The position numbers and the translations under genes are program-made. This document shows positions 15,713-22,988 of a DNA stretch of 40,011 nt, in pieces. This DNA comes from an uncultured bacterium (GTDB lineage: Bacteria > Bacillota > Clostridia > Christensenellales > Borkfalkiaceae): contig CATKAP010000119.1 of NCBI GenBank assembly GCA_949746255.1, forward strand, positions 1 through 40,011. The letters are read 5' to 3'. Position 1 is the first letter of the stretch; each line of letters starts with the position of its first letter. Under the pieces are notes generated by a model that saw only the letters and a list, made by a program, of their open reading frames with translations, was not told the DNA's origin and did not search any database.

Positions 15713-16558
15713 ATGAATATAAGAATTACGGCTGATTCCACTTGTGATTTAAGTGAGGAATTAGTTGAGAAATACGGCGTGGGGATTATGTCGTTGAGCG
15801 TTACAATGGGGGACGGAAATTATCGCGACGGTAAAGATATTAAGCCGCAGGATATATTTGCTTATGTAAGCAAAAGCGGAGAACTTCCCAAGACCAGCGC
15901 TCCTCCCGCGGACGAGTACGCCGAATTTTTTACCGAGCAATTGAAAACAGCCGACGCGGTTATTCATTTTAATATTTCTTCAAAGGCTTCTTCCTCGCAT
16001 GAAAACGCCGTTTACGCGGCTAAATCATTTAACGGCAAAGTATTTGTAATCGACTCTCTTGCGCTGTCAACAGGGCAGGGGCTTTTGGTGTTAAAGGCTT
16101 GCGATCTTGTTGCCGAGGGTAAAAACCCCGAAACTATTGTTAAAGAGATTAACGCGTTGCGTTCGCACGTAAACACTTCGTTCGTGCCCGACGCGCTGGA
16201 TTATCTGCATAAGGGCGGAAGGTGCTCGCTCGCTTCGCTTATGGGCGCAAAGGTTTTAAAGCTTCACCCAATGATCGACATGAAGGACGGGCAACTGTAC
16301 GCCAAAAAGAAGTATATGGGCAATCTTGAAAGATGTCTTAAAAATTACGTCAACGATTTGGCGGCGAATTATCCCAATTACGATAATACGCGTTGTTTTA
16401 TTACTCATTCTTGTTGCGAGCCCGAAGTAGTGGCAAAGGTGCGAGAACAAGTTAAAGAAATGTTCGATTTTAAAGAAATTTTGGAAACCACTGCAGGTTG
16501 CGTCGTAACCACTCATTGCGGGAAAAATACTTTGGGAGTATTGTTTATATATAAATAA
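15713..16558 (+). CDS. DegV-family fatty-acid-binding protein
   Basis: DegV proteins bind fatty acids (FakB-like in Gram-positive bacteria, where they present fatty acids to the kinase FakA). The 281-residue protein begins IRITADSTCDLSEELVEKYG, with the conserved DST of the lipid head-group site. It has KTSAPPADEYAEFF near residue 62, DSLALSTGQGLLVL near 115, and the C-terminal GCVVTTHCGKNTLGVLFI typical of the family. No FakA-like DAK kinase is in the window. GGAG (near 15700) is the ribosome-binding site. Its exact lipid is not readable from sequence. Confidence 0.93.
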   Translation: MNIRITADSTCDLSEELVEKYGVGIMSLSVTMGDGNYRDGKDIKPQDIFAYVSKSGELPKTSAPPADEYAEFFTEQLKTADAVIHFNISSKASSSHENAVYAAKSFNGKVFVIDSLALSTGQGLLVLKACDLVAEGKNPETIVKEINALRSHVNTSFVPDALDYLHKGGRCSLASLMGAKVLKLHPMIDMKDGQLYAKKKYMGNLERCLKNYVNDLAANYPNYDNTRCFITHSCCEPEVVAKVREQVKEMFDFKEILETTAGCVVTTHCGKNTLGVLFIYK

Positions 16559-16572
16559 AATATATAATGCTT

Positions 16573-16604
16573 AAAAAAGCCGTCTTTTTAAGACGGCTTT
16601 TTTT
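16573..16604 (+). terminator. Intrinsic terminator after degV
   Basis: A 14-bp stem AAAAAAGCCGTCTT and AAGACGGCTTTTTT with a TTT loop is followed by further T. It lies 15 bases after the degV stop. Confidence 0.94.
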
Positions 16605-16633
16605 AATATGCCGTAGATAATCGAAAATTTGTA

Positions 16634-16662
16634 TTGATTTACCCGAAACTTTATGATATAAT
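16634..16662 (+). promoter_or_regulatory. Sigma-A promoter of the two-component operon
   Basis: TTGATT (16634-16639) and TATAAT (16657-16662) are 17 bases apart. The predicted start, near 16669, coincides with the first base of the 22-bp palindrome described next. Confidence 0.82.
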
Positions 16663-16668
16663 GTGCAA

Positions 16669-16690
16669 AAAAAGTGGTATACCACTTTTT
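16669..16690. promoter_or_regulatory. 22-bp perfect palindrome at the transcription start, candidate operator
   Basis: The sequence is AAAAAGTGGTA followed by its exact complement TACCACTTTTT. It starts where transcription should begin, so a bound repressor would block the promoter; as RNA it could form a 5'-end stem. The core AGTGGT/ACCACT resembles GntR/HutC-type operators (the DasR site has the same half-sites two bases further apart). A second perfect stem, TTTGCTTGCC/GGCAAGCAAA with TAA loop, follows at 16689-16711. Confidence 0.6.
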
Positions 16691-16761
16691 GCTTGCCTAA
16701 GGCAAGCAAAAACAAATAATTTATTGGTTAATGCGGTTGATTGACCGTAAGGGGGAAACGA

Positions 16762-17472
16762 ATGATTAAGGTTGCCGTAGTCGACGACGAGGCAAAAGCG
16801 CGTAATACCGTTAGGGAATGTTTAAGCTTCGTCGCCGAAAAGGAGCGCGTTGATTTCAAGATATCCGAATTTTGCTCGGGGCTTTCTTTTTTGGGCGAGT
16901 ACAAACCCGTATACGACATAGTTTTGCTCGATATAGAAATGCCCGAGGCGGACGGACTGGAAATCGCGCGCATGCTCCGTAAAATGGATAAATCCGTTAT
17001 AATTATATTCGTAACCAACATGGCGCAGTACGCCGTTAAAGGGTACGAGGTGGAGGCGCTGGATTTTATAGTGAAGCCTGTTAACAAATACGGCTTCGCA
17101 ATGAAAATGAGCCGCGCAATCGCCCGCACGGCAAAAAGGGTTGAAGATTCCGTGCCAATCAAGACGGACGGAGAGGTTTTTTCCGTGCAAATTTCCTCTA
17201 TAAAATACCTTGAAGTGAACGAACACTACATAATTTATCATACCACGGACGGGGAATACAGCGAATGCATTACCTTGAAAAACGCCGAAAATAAGATAAA
17301 CAAGGATTTTTTCGTGCGGTGCAACCGATGTTACCTTGTAAATTTACGTTACGTAAGCTACATTAAGGGGCTTTCCGTATTCGTGGGAAACGACGAGCTT
17401 ATTATTTCCCGTCCGCAGAAATCGGCGTTCGTTTCCGCCTACCTCAAATTCATATCCGGAGGGACAAACTGA
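16762..17472 (+). CDS. LytTR-family response regulator (AgrA-like)
   Basis: The 236-residue protein has an N-terminal receiver domain (IKVAVVDDEAKARN; phospho-acceptor Asp57 in LLDIEMPEADG; Lys in FIVKPVNKYGF). The C-terminal LytTR DNA-binding domain starts at about residue 135 (ISSIKYLEVNEHYIIYHT, then VRCNRCYLVNLRYVSYIKG). This is the architecture of AgrA and ComE-type regulators, which bind direct repeats at promoters. I start it at ATG 16762 behind AAGGGGG; an in-frame TTG at 16741 lacks a ribosome-binding site. Its stop overlaps the kinase start by one base, so the two proteins are made together. Confidence 0.93.
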   Translation: MIKVAVVDDEAKARNTVRECLSFVAEKERVDFKISEFCSGLSFLGEYKPVYDIVLLDIEMPEADGLEIARMLRKMDKSVIIIFVTNMAQYAVKGYEVEALDFIVKPVNKYGFAMKMSRAIARTAKRVEDSVPIKTDGEVFSVQISSIKYLEVNEHYIIYHTTDGEYSECITLKNAENKINKDFFVRCNRCYLVNLRYVSYIKGLSVFVGNDELIISRPQKSAFVSAYLKFISGGTN

Positions 17473-18740
17473 TGTTTTCTTTAAGTAATTTGGTTACGGT
17501 GATAGAAATGCTGGTTGCCGAGCTGATTTTCATATATTCCTTTCCCAAAAGAAAATATTTTTGGCTGCGGCTTCCGCTTTCCGCCGCCGCGTGTATACTT
17601 ATTTGCAGCTTTATACCCGCGTCGGTTACTACGGAAAGCGAGCTTTTAAGCTCTCTGTATACGTTTTTCCGTTTCGCTTGTCTTTTTACGCTGTCTGTTT
17701 GCGCTATGGGATTAAGCTTTAAGGCGTCCTTTTCGCCCGTGCTTTCGGCGTGCGCGGCGGGATATGCCGTGCAGCACGCCTCTTCGAGATTAACTATAAT
17801 TTTAAACGCGATTATTCCCGCAATGCATGAATGGATAAGCTTGGATTCGACTTATCACGTTATAATAATGGAATTGATTGTATTTCCGTTTACGTACGTG
17901 GCGGCGTACTTTCTGTTCGGCAGGGCGGTGGCAAAGAGGCAGATTTACAAGGACGATAACCCCGTTTTCAATATTCTGTCAATACTTATGGTGGTAGTTT
18001 GCATAGGGTTCAGCCGTTTGCATGGGTACGTGGGGAAGGCGGCGTTCGCCGTGGCTTTGTGCGTATTTGCGTTACTCGTTCAAATAACTTTGCACAGCCT
18101 CACCTCTTTGCGCGAGGAAAACAGGGTTATTAAAAGCCTTTTGAACGAAACGGGCAAGCATTACGAAATGAGCAAGGAAAACATAGATCTTATTAATATA
18201 AAGTGCCACGATTTGAAGTACAAGCTTTTGTCTTTGGGCGAGAGATTGCCGCAGGAAGAAATTAATTCGATGCTTGAATGTATTAACATTTACGATAAAA
18301 CTTTCCGGACGGGCAACGAAGCGTTGGATACCATTTTAGCGGATAAGAGCCTGCAATATCAGAAGGAGGGGATAGAATTCACCTTTATGGGCGACGGACG
18401 CGAGCTCGGCTTTATGGGCGTTTCGGACATTTATTCCCTTTTCGGAAACGCATTAGATAACGCCTTCGAGGCGGTGAAGCAGATAGAGGATAAGGACAAG
18501 AGAATTATCACTCTGACCGTTGAAAAAAGGGGTGAGCTCATCGCGGTAAACGTAACCAATTATTTCGAAGGACAATTGAAGTTTGCCGACGGAATACCCG
18601 TTACCACCAAAGGCGGCGAAAGCGGCTATCACGGCTTCGGCATAAAGAGCATAAAGCTTATAACCGAAAAATACCGCGGGATAATAGACATAAATGTTAC
18701 CGGCGACGTCTTCACATTAAGCATAGGTTTTTCGGTATAA
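17472..18740 (+). CDS. AgrC-like membrane sensor histidine kinase (GHKL)
   Basis: The 422-residue protein has about six hydrophobic segments in residues 1-215, with no large extracellular domain, as in peptide-sensing HPK10 kinases. A cytoplasmic kinase follows. The phospho-acceptor is His246 in INIKCHDLKYKL, the N-box is LFGNALDNAFEAV (near 325) and the G-box is HGFGIKSIKLITEKYRG (near 395). It overlaps the response regulator by one base (TGATG). AgrC-type kinases normally sense a cyclic peptide made by AgrB/AgrD, but neither gene lies nearby. The signal is unknown. Confidence 0.93.
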   Translation: MFSLSNLVTVIEMLVAELIFIYSFPKRKYFWLRLPLSAAACILICSFIPASVTTESELLSSLYTFFRFACLFTLSVCAMGLSFKASFSPVLSACAAGYAVQHASSRLTIILNAIIPAMHEWISLDSTYHVIIMELIVFPFTYVAAYFLFGRAVAKRQIYKDDNPVFNILSILMVVVCIGFSRLHGYVGKAAFAVALCVFALLVQITLHSLTSLREENRVIKSLLNETGKHYEMSKENIDLINIKCHDLKYKLLSLGERLPQEEINSMLECINIYDKTFRTGNEALDTILADKSLQYQKEGIEFTFMGDGRELGFMGVSDIYSLFGNALDNAFEAVKQIEDKDKRIITLTVEKRGELIAVNVTNYFEGQLKFADGIPVTTKGGESGYHGFGIKSIKLITEKYRGIIDINVTGDVFTLSIGFSV

Positions 18741-18764
18741 AAGAAAAAATAATACAATTCGCGC

Positions 18765-18802
18765 AAAAAAAGCACAAATTATTCAAAATTTGTGTTTTTT
18801 TT
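18765..18802 (+). terminator. Intrinsic terminator after the histidine kinase
   Basis: AAAAAGCACAAATT pairs with AATTTGTGTTTTT (one G-T pair) around a short A/T loop, followed by a T tract. It separates the two-component operon from the GH3 operon, so the latter needs its own promoter. Confidence 0.88.
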
Positions 18803-18917
18803 ATTTTAAGTGATAAGCTTGAAGCGAAAAGGCTACGGAAAGCTTTTCGTACATGCTTCAAATAAATTAGGGGAGGATAGAGGGAAAGGTGAAATAATAA
18901 GGGAGGATAAAAAGATA
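18803..18917 (+). other. Leader region of the GH3 operon
   Basis: A nested stem lies at 18819-18861: outer TTGAAGC/GCTTCAA and inner GAAAAG/CTTTTC. Two copies of GGGAGGATA follow, 30 bases apart (18871-18879 and 18901-18909); the second is the ribosome-binding site of a 25-codon ORF. I cannot find a convincing sigma-A promoter here. Either the promoter needs an activator, for instance the LytTR regulator upstream, or transcription reads through the preceding terminator. Confidence 0.45.
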
Positions 18918-18995
18918 ATGTATTTACCGCCGCTTACGGGCGGCAACGCGCCGGAAAATTTTCGGCGGAACAAAAAATATAAGGAGAAATTATGA
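18918..18995 (+). CDS. 25-residue leader peptide ORF, translationally coupled to the membrane protein
   Basis: An ATG at 18918 follows GGGAGG (18901-18906) with an 11-base gap and opens 25 codons (MYLPPLTGGNAPENFRRNKK, then YKEKL). The TGA stop overlaps the next gene's ATG (ATGA). The peptide is not hydrophobic and has no cysteine, so it does not look like an AgrD pheromone precursor. Part of the coding DNA forms stems (CCGCC/GGGCGG and CGCCG/CGGCG around AAAATTTT). It may be a regulatory leader that feeds ribosomes to the downstream gene. It could also be chance. Confidence 0.45.
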   Translation: MYLPPLTGGNAPENFRRNKKYKEKL

Positions 18996-19414
18996 ATTTT
19001 TTGAAAGAGTATTTTTCTGATAAAAAATATGGGTTTTACGTTACCCTTGCCTGCATGCTTCTGTCTGTAATTACTTCTGTGGTTTACGTTTCCATTTACA
19101 GCAGTACCAGATTCATGTCGTGGGCGGCGTTTGCGTTTATTCTTGTAGGTGTTGTCCTTACGGCGGGGCTTATTGCGTTTAAGCAGTACAGATTCGCCCC
19201 CGCGCTTATGCTTGCAACCAACTTTGTAGGTTTATTGTTTTACGTTTATTATATTTATTTCTTCGTTTCTTCGGTTATGGTGGGAATACAGTTTTCCGGT
19301 TTCCCTCCCGAGTTTATAATAAACGTTATATTCTTCGTGCTTATGCTCGTTGCGTCCGTCGTCTGCGTGTTTATGCCGCAGGCGGATGAAAAACAGGAAA
19401 AGGAGGTTGAGTAA
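18992..19414 (+). CDS. Four-helix membrane protein, partner of the GH3 protein
   Basis: I do not recognise a named family. The 140-residue protein has a short charged N-terminus (MNFLKEYFSDKKYG), four hydrophobic helices near residues 15-36, 43-64, 69-98 and 104-130, and a charged C-terminal tail (QADEKQEKEVE). Both ends should be cytoplasmic. A good ribosome-binding site (AAGGAG, 18980-18986 area) precedes the ATG. It overlaps the GH3 gene by one base (TAATG), so the two are almost certainly made together. A role as membrane partner, exporter or regulator of the GH3 protein is inference. Confidence 0.85.
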   Translation: MNFLKEYFSDKKYGFYVTLACMLLSVITSVVYVSIYSSTRFMSWAAFAFILVGVVLTAGLIAFKQYRFAPALMLATNFVGLLFYVYYIYFFVSSVMVGIQFSGFPPEFIINVIFFVLMLVASVVCVFMPQADEKQEKEVE

Positions 19415-22400
19415 TGAATAAGTTATTGAAATTCAAATTGTTAAGAAAGATAGCTACCGTCGTAAGCTTTATTCTTTTCGGCGTTTTAATGGTAGGCACA
19501 TTGATTGCCGACGAAAACTCCACAATTATAAGTCAGCAGCTCGGCGCTCAGACGTATGAAATCATTCAGGGCGACGACGAGGGCGTTGACACCGAATACA
19601 TAAAATCTGACTATAAAAAGGTGGGAGATCTCATAGAGGCGGGACACAAGAAGGCTAAGGACGTTATGGCTGAAGGCACCGTTCTTTTAAAGAACGATAA
19701 TAATGCGTTGCCGCTTGCTGAAAATGATAAAGTAAGTCTTGTAGGTACGACTTCGTACGATCCCGTATACGGCGGAACGGGCTCGGGTACCATAAGCACC
19801 GCGGACGCGGTTTCGTTCGTAAAGTCGTTAGAGGACGCAAAACTCGTGCTCAACCCTACTTTGAAGGAAAAATATGCTTCGGATGAATGGAAGCAATACA
19901 AGCGTGCAACCGAAGGTAAATACGGTACGACCACTTTTAAAATTAATGACGCTCCATGGGACGTTGTAAACGCAGCTGCGGGAGACACCTTCCAGGAATA
20001 CGGCAAGGCCGCTATTTATACGGTCGGACGTATCGGCGGCGAGGGCTACGATCTTATATTCAAAGGGTGCGACGGTATAGATAACGGCGACGGATTGGGA
20101 ACCGACTATCTCGGACTCACCTCAACCGAGCTCGGCGTTTTAAAAGGACTTAAAGCACTTAAGGATGCAAATAAAATAGAAAAAATCATAGTTCTTATAA
20201 ACTATGCAAGCATGATAGAGGGCGATTTCATTAAAGATCCCCAGTACGGTGTTGACGCCGCTTTATGGGTAGGCGCAACCGGTCTCGGCGGCGCAGCGGT
20301 AGGTGAAATCCTCACCGGCAAAACAAATCCTTCGGGCAGACTTCCCGATACGATGTGGATGGATAACGCAAAAAATCCCGTAAACGTAAATTTCAACGCT
20401 TTCATATACGAAAATGCCGCTGATTTCGGTGTTCCCGATCAGCTCGGCTCGGGTATGTATCCCGAAGCTACGCTTTCCTCTTACGTAGTATATCAGGAAG
20501 GCATGTATCTCGGTTATCGTTACACAGAAACCCGTTACGAGGATGTTGTTTTGGGTACTTCCAAAGTAGGCAGCTACAACTATGACGAAGTAGTCGCATA
20601 TCCTTTCGGTTACGGAATGTCATATTCCGACTTCGAATATAGTAATCTCGATATAAAGAAAACGGGCGACAGAGAATATACTGCAAAAATTACCGTTACC
20701 AACTCTGCAAGCAGCAAGCTTCCCGGAAAAGTTTCCGTTCCCGTATACGTTTCAAAGCCTTACGGCGATTACGCAAGGAAAAACAATGTTCAGGTGCCTT
20801 CAGTGGAGCTTGTGGACTTCGGTAAAACTGATATATTGAAGCCCGGCGCAAGCCAGACCTTGGAAATTAAAATAGACGAAAAATTCTTCGCTTCCTACGA
20901 CGCGTATAATGCAAAGGGTTACGTACTTATGCCCGGCGATTACTATGTTGCAGTAGGCGGAAGCGCGCATGAAGCGGTTAATAATGTTCTTGCGGCAAAA
21001 AAAGCTAACGGAATTACCGTAGACGAAAATAAAATAGTTGGCGCGAAGGGTAAAGATTCACTTGCTAAAAAATTTACATTGGGCTTTGATAAAACAAAGT
21101 ATGAGTTTTCCGATTCCGTTTCGGCTCTTGACGGTAAAAATAAACTTAAAGTAACTAATCTTTTCGATTTTGCCGATATCAACCGTTACGACGGCAAAGG
21201 CGATAATCATGTGGATTATTACAGCCGCGACAATTGGGAAGGCACTGTTTCTCTCGATATAGAAAACGGTCATGCAAAGGTTAAGATGACCGATCAGATG
21301 GCAAAGGAAATTTACGAGCAGGTACCCGAAGGTACGGGTAACTATAATAACGCCGCCGGCGTTCCCGATAAGTATAAACAGCCTATTAAAAAGGACGACG
21401 GCGCGTATCCCGCATACGGAAAGGAAAACGGACTAAACCTTATAGATATGAAGTACGACGACAACGGCGACCCTATAAGTTATTTCGATCCGGTATGGGA
21501 CGATTTTATGGATCAGATTACCTGGGATGAAACGGTTACCGTTCTTTCCAACGGTTTCCACCTTACGGAAGCTATCGAAAGCGTTACCAAACCCGCCACT
21601 GGCGACGAAAACGGTCCTAACGGTTTCGGCGGCTGGGCGTTCTTCCAAGGCTATTACACCAAGAGAGGACTTGCTTACCGCTTGGAGGCTAAAGCGGGGC
21701 ACGTTGACGAAAAGGGAAACCTTATAAAAGAACAGGTAGACCCGGACGGTTACCGCAAACCTACGGGATTCCCCGCAAACGGTATATTGGCGGCGACTTT
21801 TAACAAACAGCTTTCATATGAAGTAGGAAAAATAATCGGCGAAGACGGTTTATGGGCAGGTTTCAGCGGATTATACGGTATCGGCGCAAATATTCACCGT
21901 TCGCCTTATCTCGGCAGAACTTGCGAATATTACAGTGAATGCGGCACTTTGACCGGACTTATCGCGGCATACGAGTGTAAAGCTATAGAGGAAAAAGGCG
22001 TTCACGTTTATAACAAACACTGTGCGCTTAACGACCAGGAAAACTGCCGTCACGGTATTTGCAACTGGATAACCGAACAGGCGTTGCGTGAAATTTACCT
22101 CCGCGCGTTTGAATTGCCTATAACTATGGGTAACGCATACAATACTATGGCTTCGTTTTCGCGTTTCGGCACATATTCCGCCGCGGCTTGCAGGGCTTTG
22201 GGTATGGATTTCCTGCGCGGCGAGTGCGGCATGAAAGGAATTATAGTTACCGACGCTTACGGCGATATGGACGGCAGTCAGAACTGCGACCCTTATTTCG
22301 AAATGGTTTACGGCATACTGGTTGGCGGCAGTGATATTCCTGACGGACAGCAGCCCAAGAAGGGAAACCATTACGATAAATTTAAAACGGGTTACAGCGA

Positions 22401-22632
22401 GGTAGCCTGGGCAATGAGAGAATCGGTTAAGCGCGTGTGCTATCAGACTCTTTGGTCCAACGCTATGAACGGTTATTCGTCCAACACGCGTATTGTAAAG
22501 ATTACTCCCTGGTGGCAGGTTGCCCTCAATTCCGTTGACGCTGTGGTCGGCGTAATATTCGGCTTGTCGCTCGTATGGACGGGAATTGCGGTATTCCTTG
22601 AAGAAAAGGAACGCAGAAGCAAAAAAGCTTAA
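19414..22632 (+). CDS. GH3-family glycoside hydrolase, domains reversed, membrane-anchored at both ends
   Basis: This 1072-residue protein begins with a basic tail and a helix (near 12-31). The GH3 C-terminal alpha/beta sandwich comes first (about 65-310; AEGTVLLKNDNNALPL, then GYDLIFKGCDG and GRLPDTMW). A fibronectin-III-like domain follows (about 420-530; YPFGYGMSYSDF marks its start). The GH3 barrel comes last (about 690-1030). In the barrel, Lys868-His869 in NKHCALNDQENCRHG and the likely nucleophile Asp947 in GIIVTDAYGDMDG are present. A second helix (about 1040-1061) ends in EEKERRSKKA, so both ends are cytoplasmic and the enzyme faces outward. Reversed order is known for some rumen beta-glucosidases. 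The usual SDW is TDA here and the acid/base is not obvious, so activity is unproven. Confidence 0.88.
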   Translation: MNKLLKFKLLRKIATVVSFILFGVLMVGTLIADENSTIISQQLGAQTYEIIQGDDEGVDTEYIKSDYKKVGDLIEAGHKKAKDVMAEGTVLLKNDNNALPLAENDKVSLVGTTSYDPVYGGTGSGTISTADAVSFVKSLEDAKLVLNPTLKEKYASDEWKQYKRATEGKYGTTTFKINDAPWDVVNAAAGDTFQEYGKAAIYTVGRIGGEGYDLIFKGCDGIDNGDGLGTDYLGLTSTELGVLKGLKALKDANKIEKIIVLINYASMIEGDFIKDPQYGVDAALWVGATGLGGAAVGEILTGKTNPSGRLPDTMWMDNAKNPVNVNFNAFIYENAADFGVPDQLGSGMYPEATLSSYVVYQEGMYLGYRYTETRYEDVVLGTSKVGSYNYDEVVAYPFGYGMSYSDFEYSNLDIKKTGDREYTAKITVTNSASSKLPGKVSVPVYVSKPYGDYARKNNVQVPSVELVDFGKTDILKPGASQTLEIKIDEKFFASYDAYNAKGYVLMPGDYYVAVGGSAHEAVNNVLAAKKANGITVDENKIVGAKGKDSLAKKFTLGFDKTKYEFSDSVSALDGKNKLKVTNLFDFADINRYDGKGDNHVDYYSRDNWEGTVSLDIENGHAKVKMTDQMAKEIYEQVPEGTGNYNNAAGVPDKYKQPIKKDDGAYPAYGKENGLNLIDMKYDDNGDPISYFDPVWDDFMDQITWDETVTVLSNGFHLTEAIESVTKPATGDENGPNGFGGWAFFQGYYTKRGLAYRLEAKAGHVDEKGNLIKEQVDPDGYRKPTGFPANGILAATFNKQLSYEVGKIIGEDGLWAGFSGLYGIGANIHRSPYLGRTCEYYSECGTLTGLIAAYECKAIEEKGVHVYNKHCALNDQENCRHGICNWITEQALREIYLRAFELPITMGNAYNTMASFSRFGTYSAAACRALGMDFLRGECGMKGIIVTDAYGDMDGSQNCDPYFEMVYGILVGGSDIPDGQQPKKGNHYDKFKTGYSEVAWAMRESVKRVCYQTLWSNAMNGYSSNTRIVKITPWWQVALNSVDAVVGVIFGLSLVWTGIAVFLEEKERRSKKA

Positions 22633-22663
22633 TAAGGCATTTTCTATCTTCCTTTAAACTGAT

Positions 22664-22697
22664 CGTCCGTGCGTAAGCATTATAGCCCGCACGGGCG
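22664..22697 (+). terminator. Hairpin after the GH3 gene, possible terminator
   Basis: CGTCCGTGCG pairs with CGCACGGGCG (one G-T pair) around a 14-base loop. It is followed by a mixed A/T stretch ending in five T some distance on. It is stable but lacks an immediate T-run, so termination may be weak. Confidence 0.5.
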
Positions 22698-22731
22698 GTT
22701 CTTAAATTTTTACATAAATAATATAATATGC

Positions 22732-22760
22732 TTGACAGTGCATGAGTTGAGTAATATAAT
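22732..22760 (+). promoter_or_regulatory. Sigma-A promoter of the FMN riboswitch / ribU
   Basis: TTGACA (22732-22737) and TATAAT (22755-22760) are both perfect and 17 bases apart. The predicted start near 22767 lies just upstream of the riboswitch P1 stem. Confidence 0.93.
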
Positions 22761-22774
22761 AATTTTGTAAAGTT

Positions 22775-22891
22775 ATTCTTTGGGGCGGGGTGTAATTCCC
22801 CACCGGCAGTAAAGTCTGCGAAGAAAGAAAATTTCTTTCCCGAACGGGTGAAATTCCCGTACCGACGGTATAGTCCGGATGATAAAAGAAT
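22775..22891 (+). promoter_or_regulatory. FMN riboswitch (RFN element)
   Basis: The conserved blocks of the FMN aptamer appear in order: GGGGCGGGGTGTAATTCCCC, ACCGGCAGTAAAGTCTGCGA, GAACGGGTGAAATTCCCGTA, CCGACGGTATAGTCCGGATG. Closing P1 is ATTCTTT (22775-22781) with AAAGAAT (22885-22891). FMN binding should favour the terminator downstream and shut off ribU. The bases GGGGCGG at 22782-22788 are also complementary to the 5' arm of that terminator (CCGCCCC, 22917-22923), giving a plausible antiterminator in the ligand-free state. Confidence 0.97.
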
Positions 22892-22915
22892 TACGATGAT
22901 ATTTTATCGTTTAAT

Positions 22916-22945
22916 ACCGCCCCGAAAAATTTCGGGGCGGTTTTT
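22916..22945 (+). terminator. Riboswitch-controlled intrinsic terminator
   Basis: The 12-bp stem ACCGCCCCGAAA and TTTCGGGGCGGT has an AA loop and is followed by TTTT. It sits between the aptamer and ribU, which is the standard expression platform for transcription attenuation. Confidence 0.94.
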
Positions 22946-22988
22946 AATGCAAAGAACAACTTTAAAAAATTAATAAGGAGTTTTTTGT

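Noticed and set aside
18810-18917. In-frame extension of the 25-codon leader ORF upstream to 18810
   Set aside because: This part covers the nested hairpin and purine-rich leader and has no ribosome-binding site; only the ATG at 18918 has one.
18918-18995. The 25-codon ORF as an AgrD-type pheromone precursor for the adjacent AgrC-like kinase
   Set aside because: It has no cysteine or serine ring motif, no amphipathic leader, and no AgrB is present.
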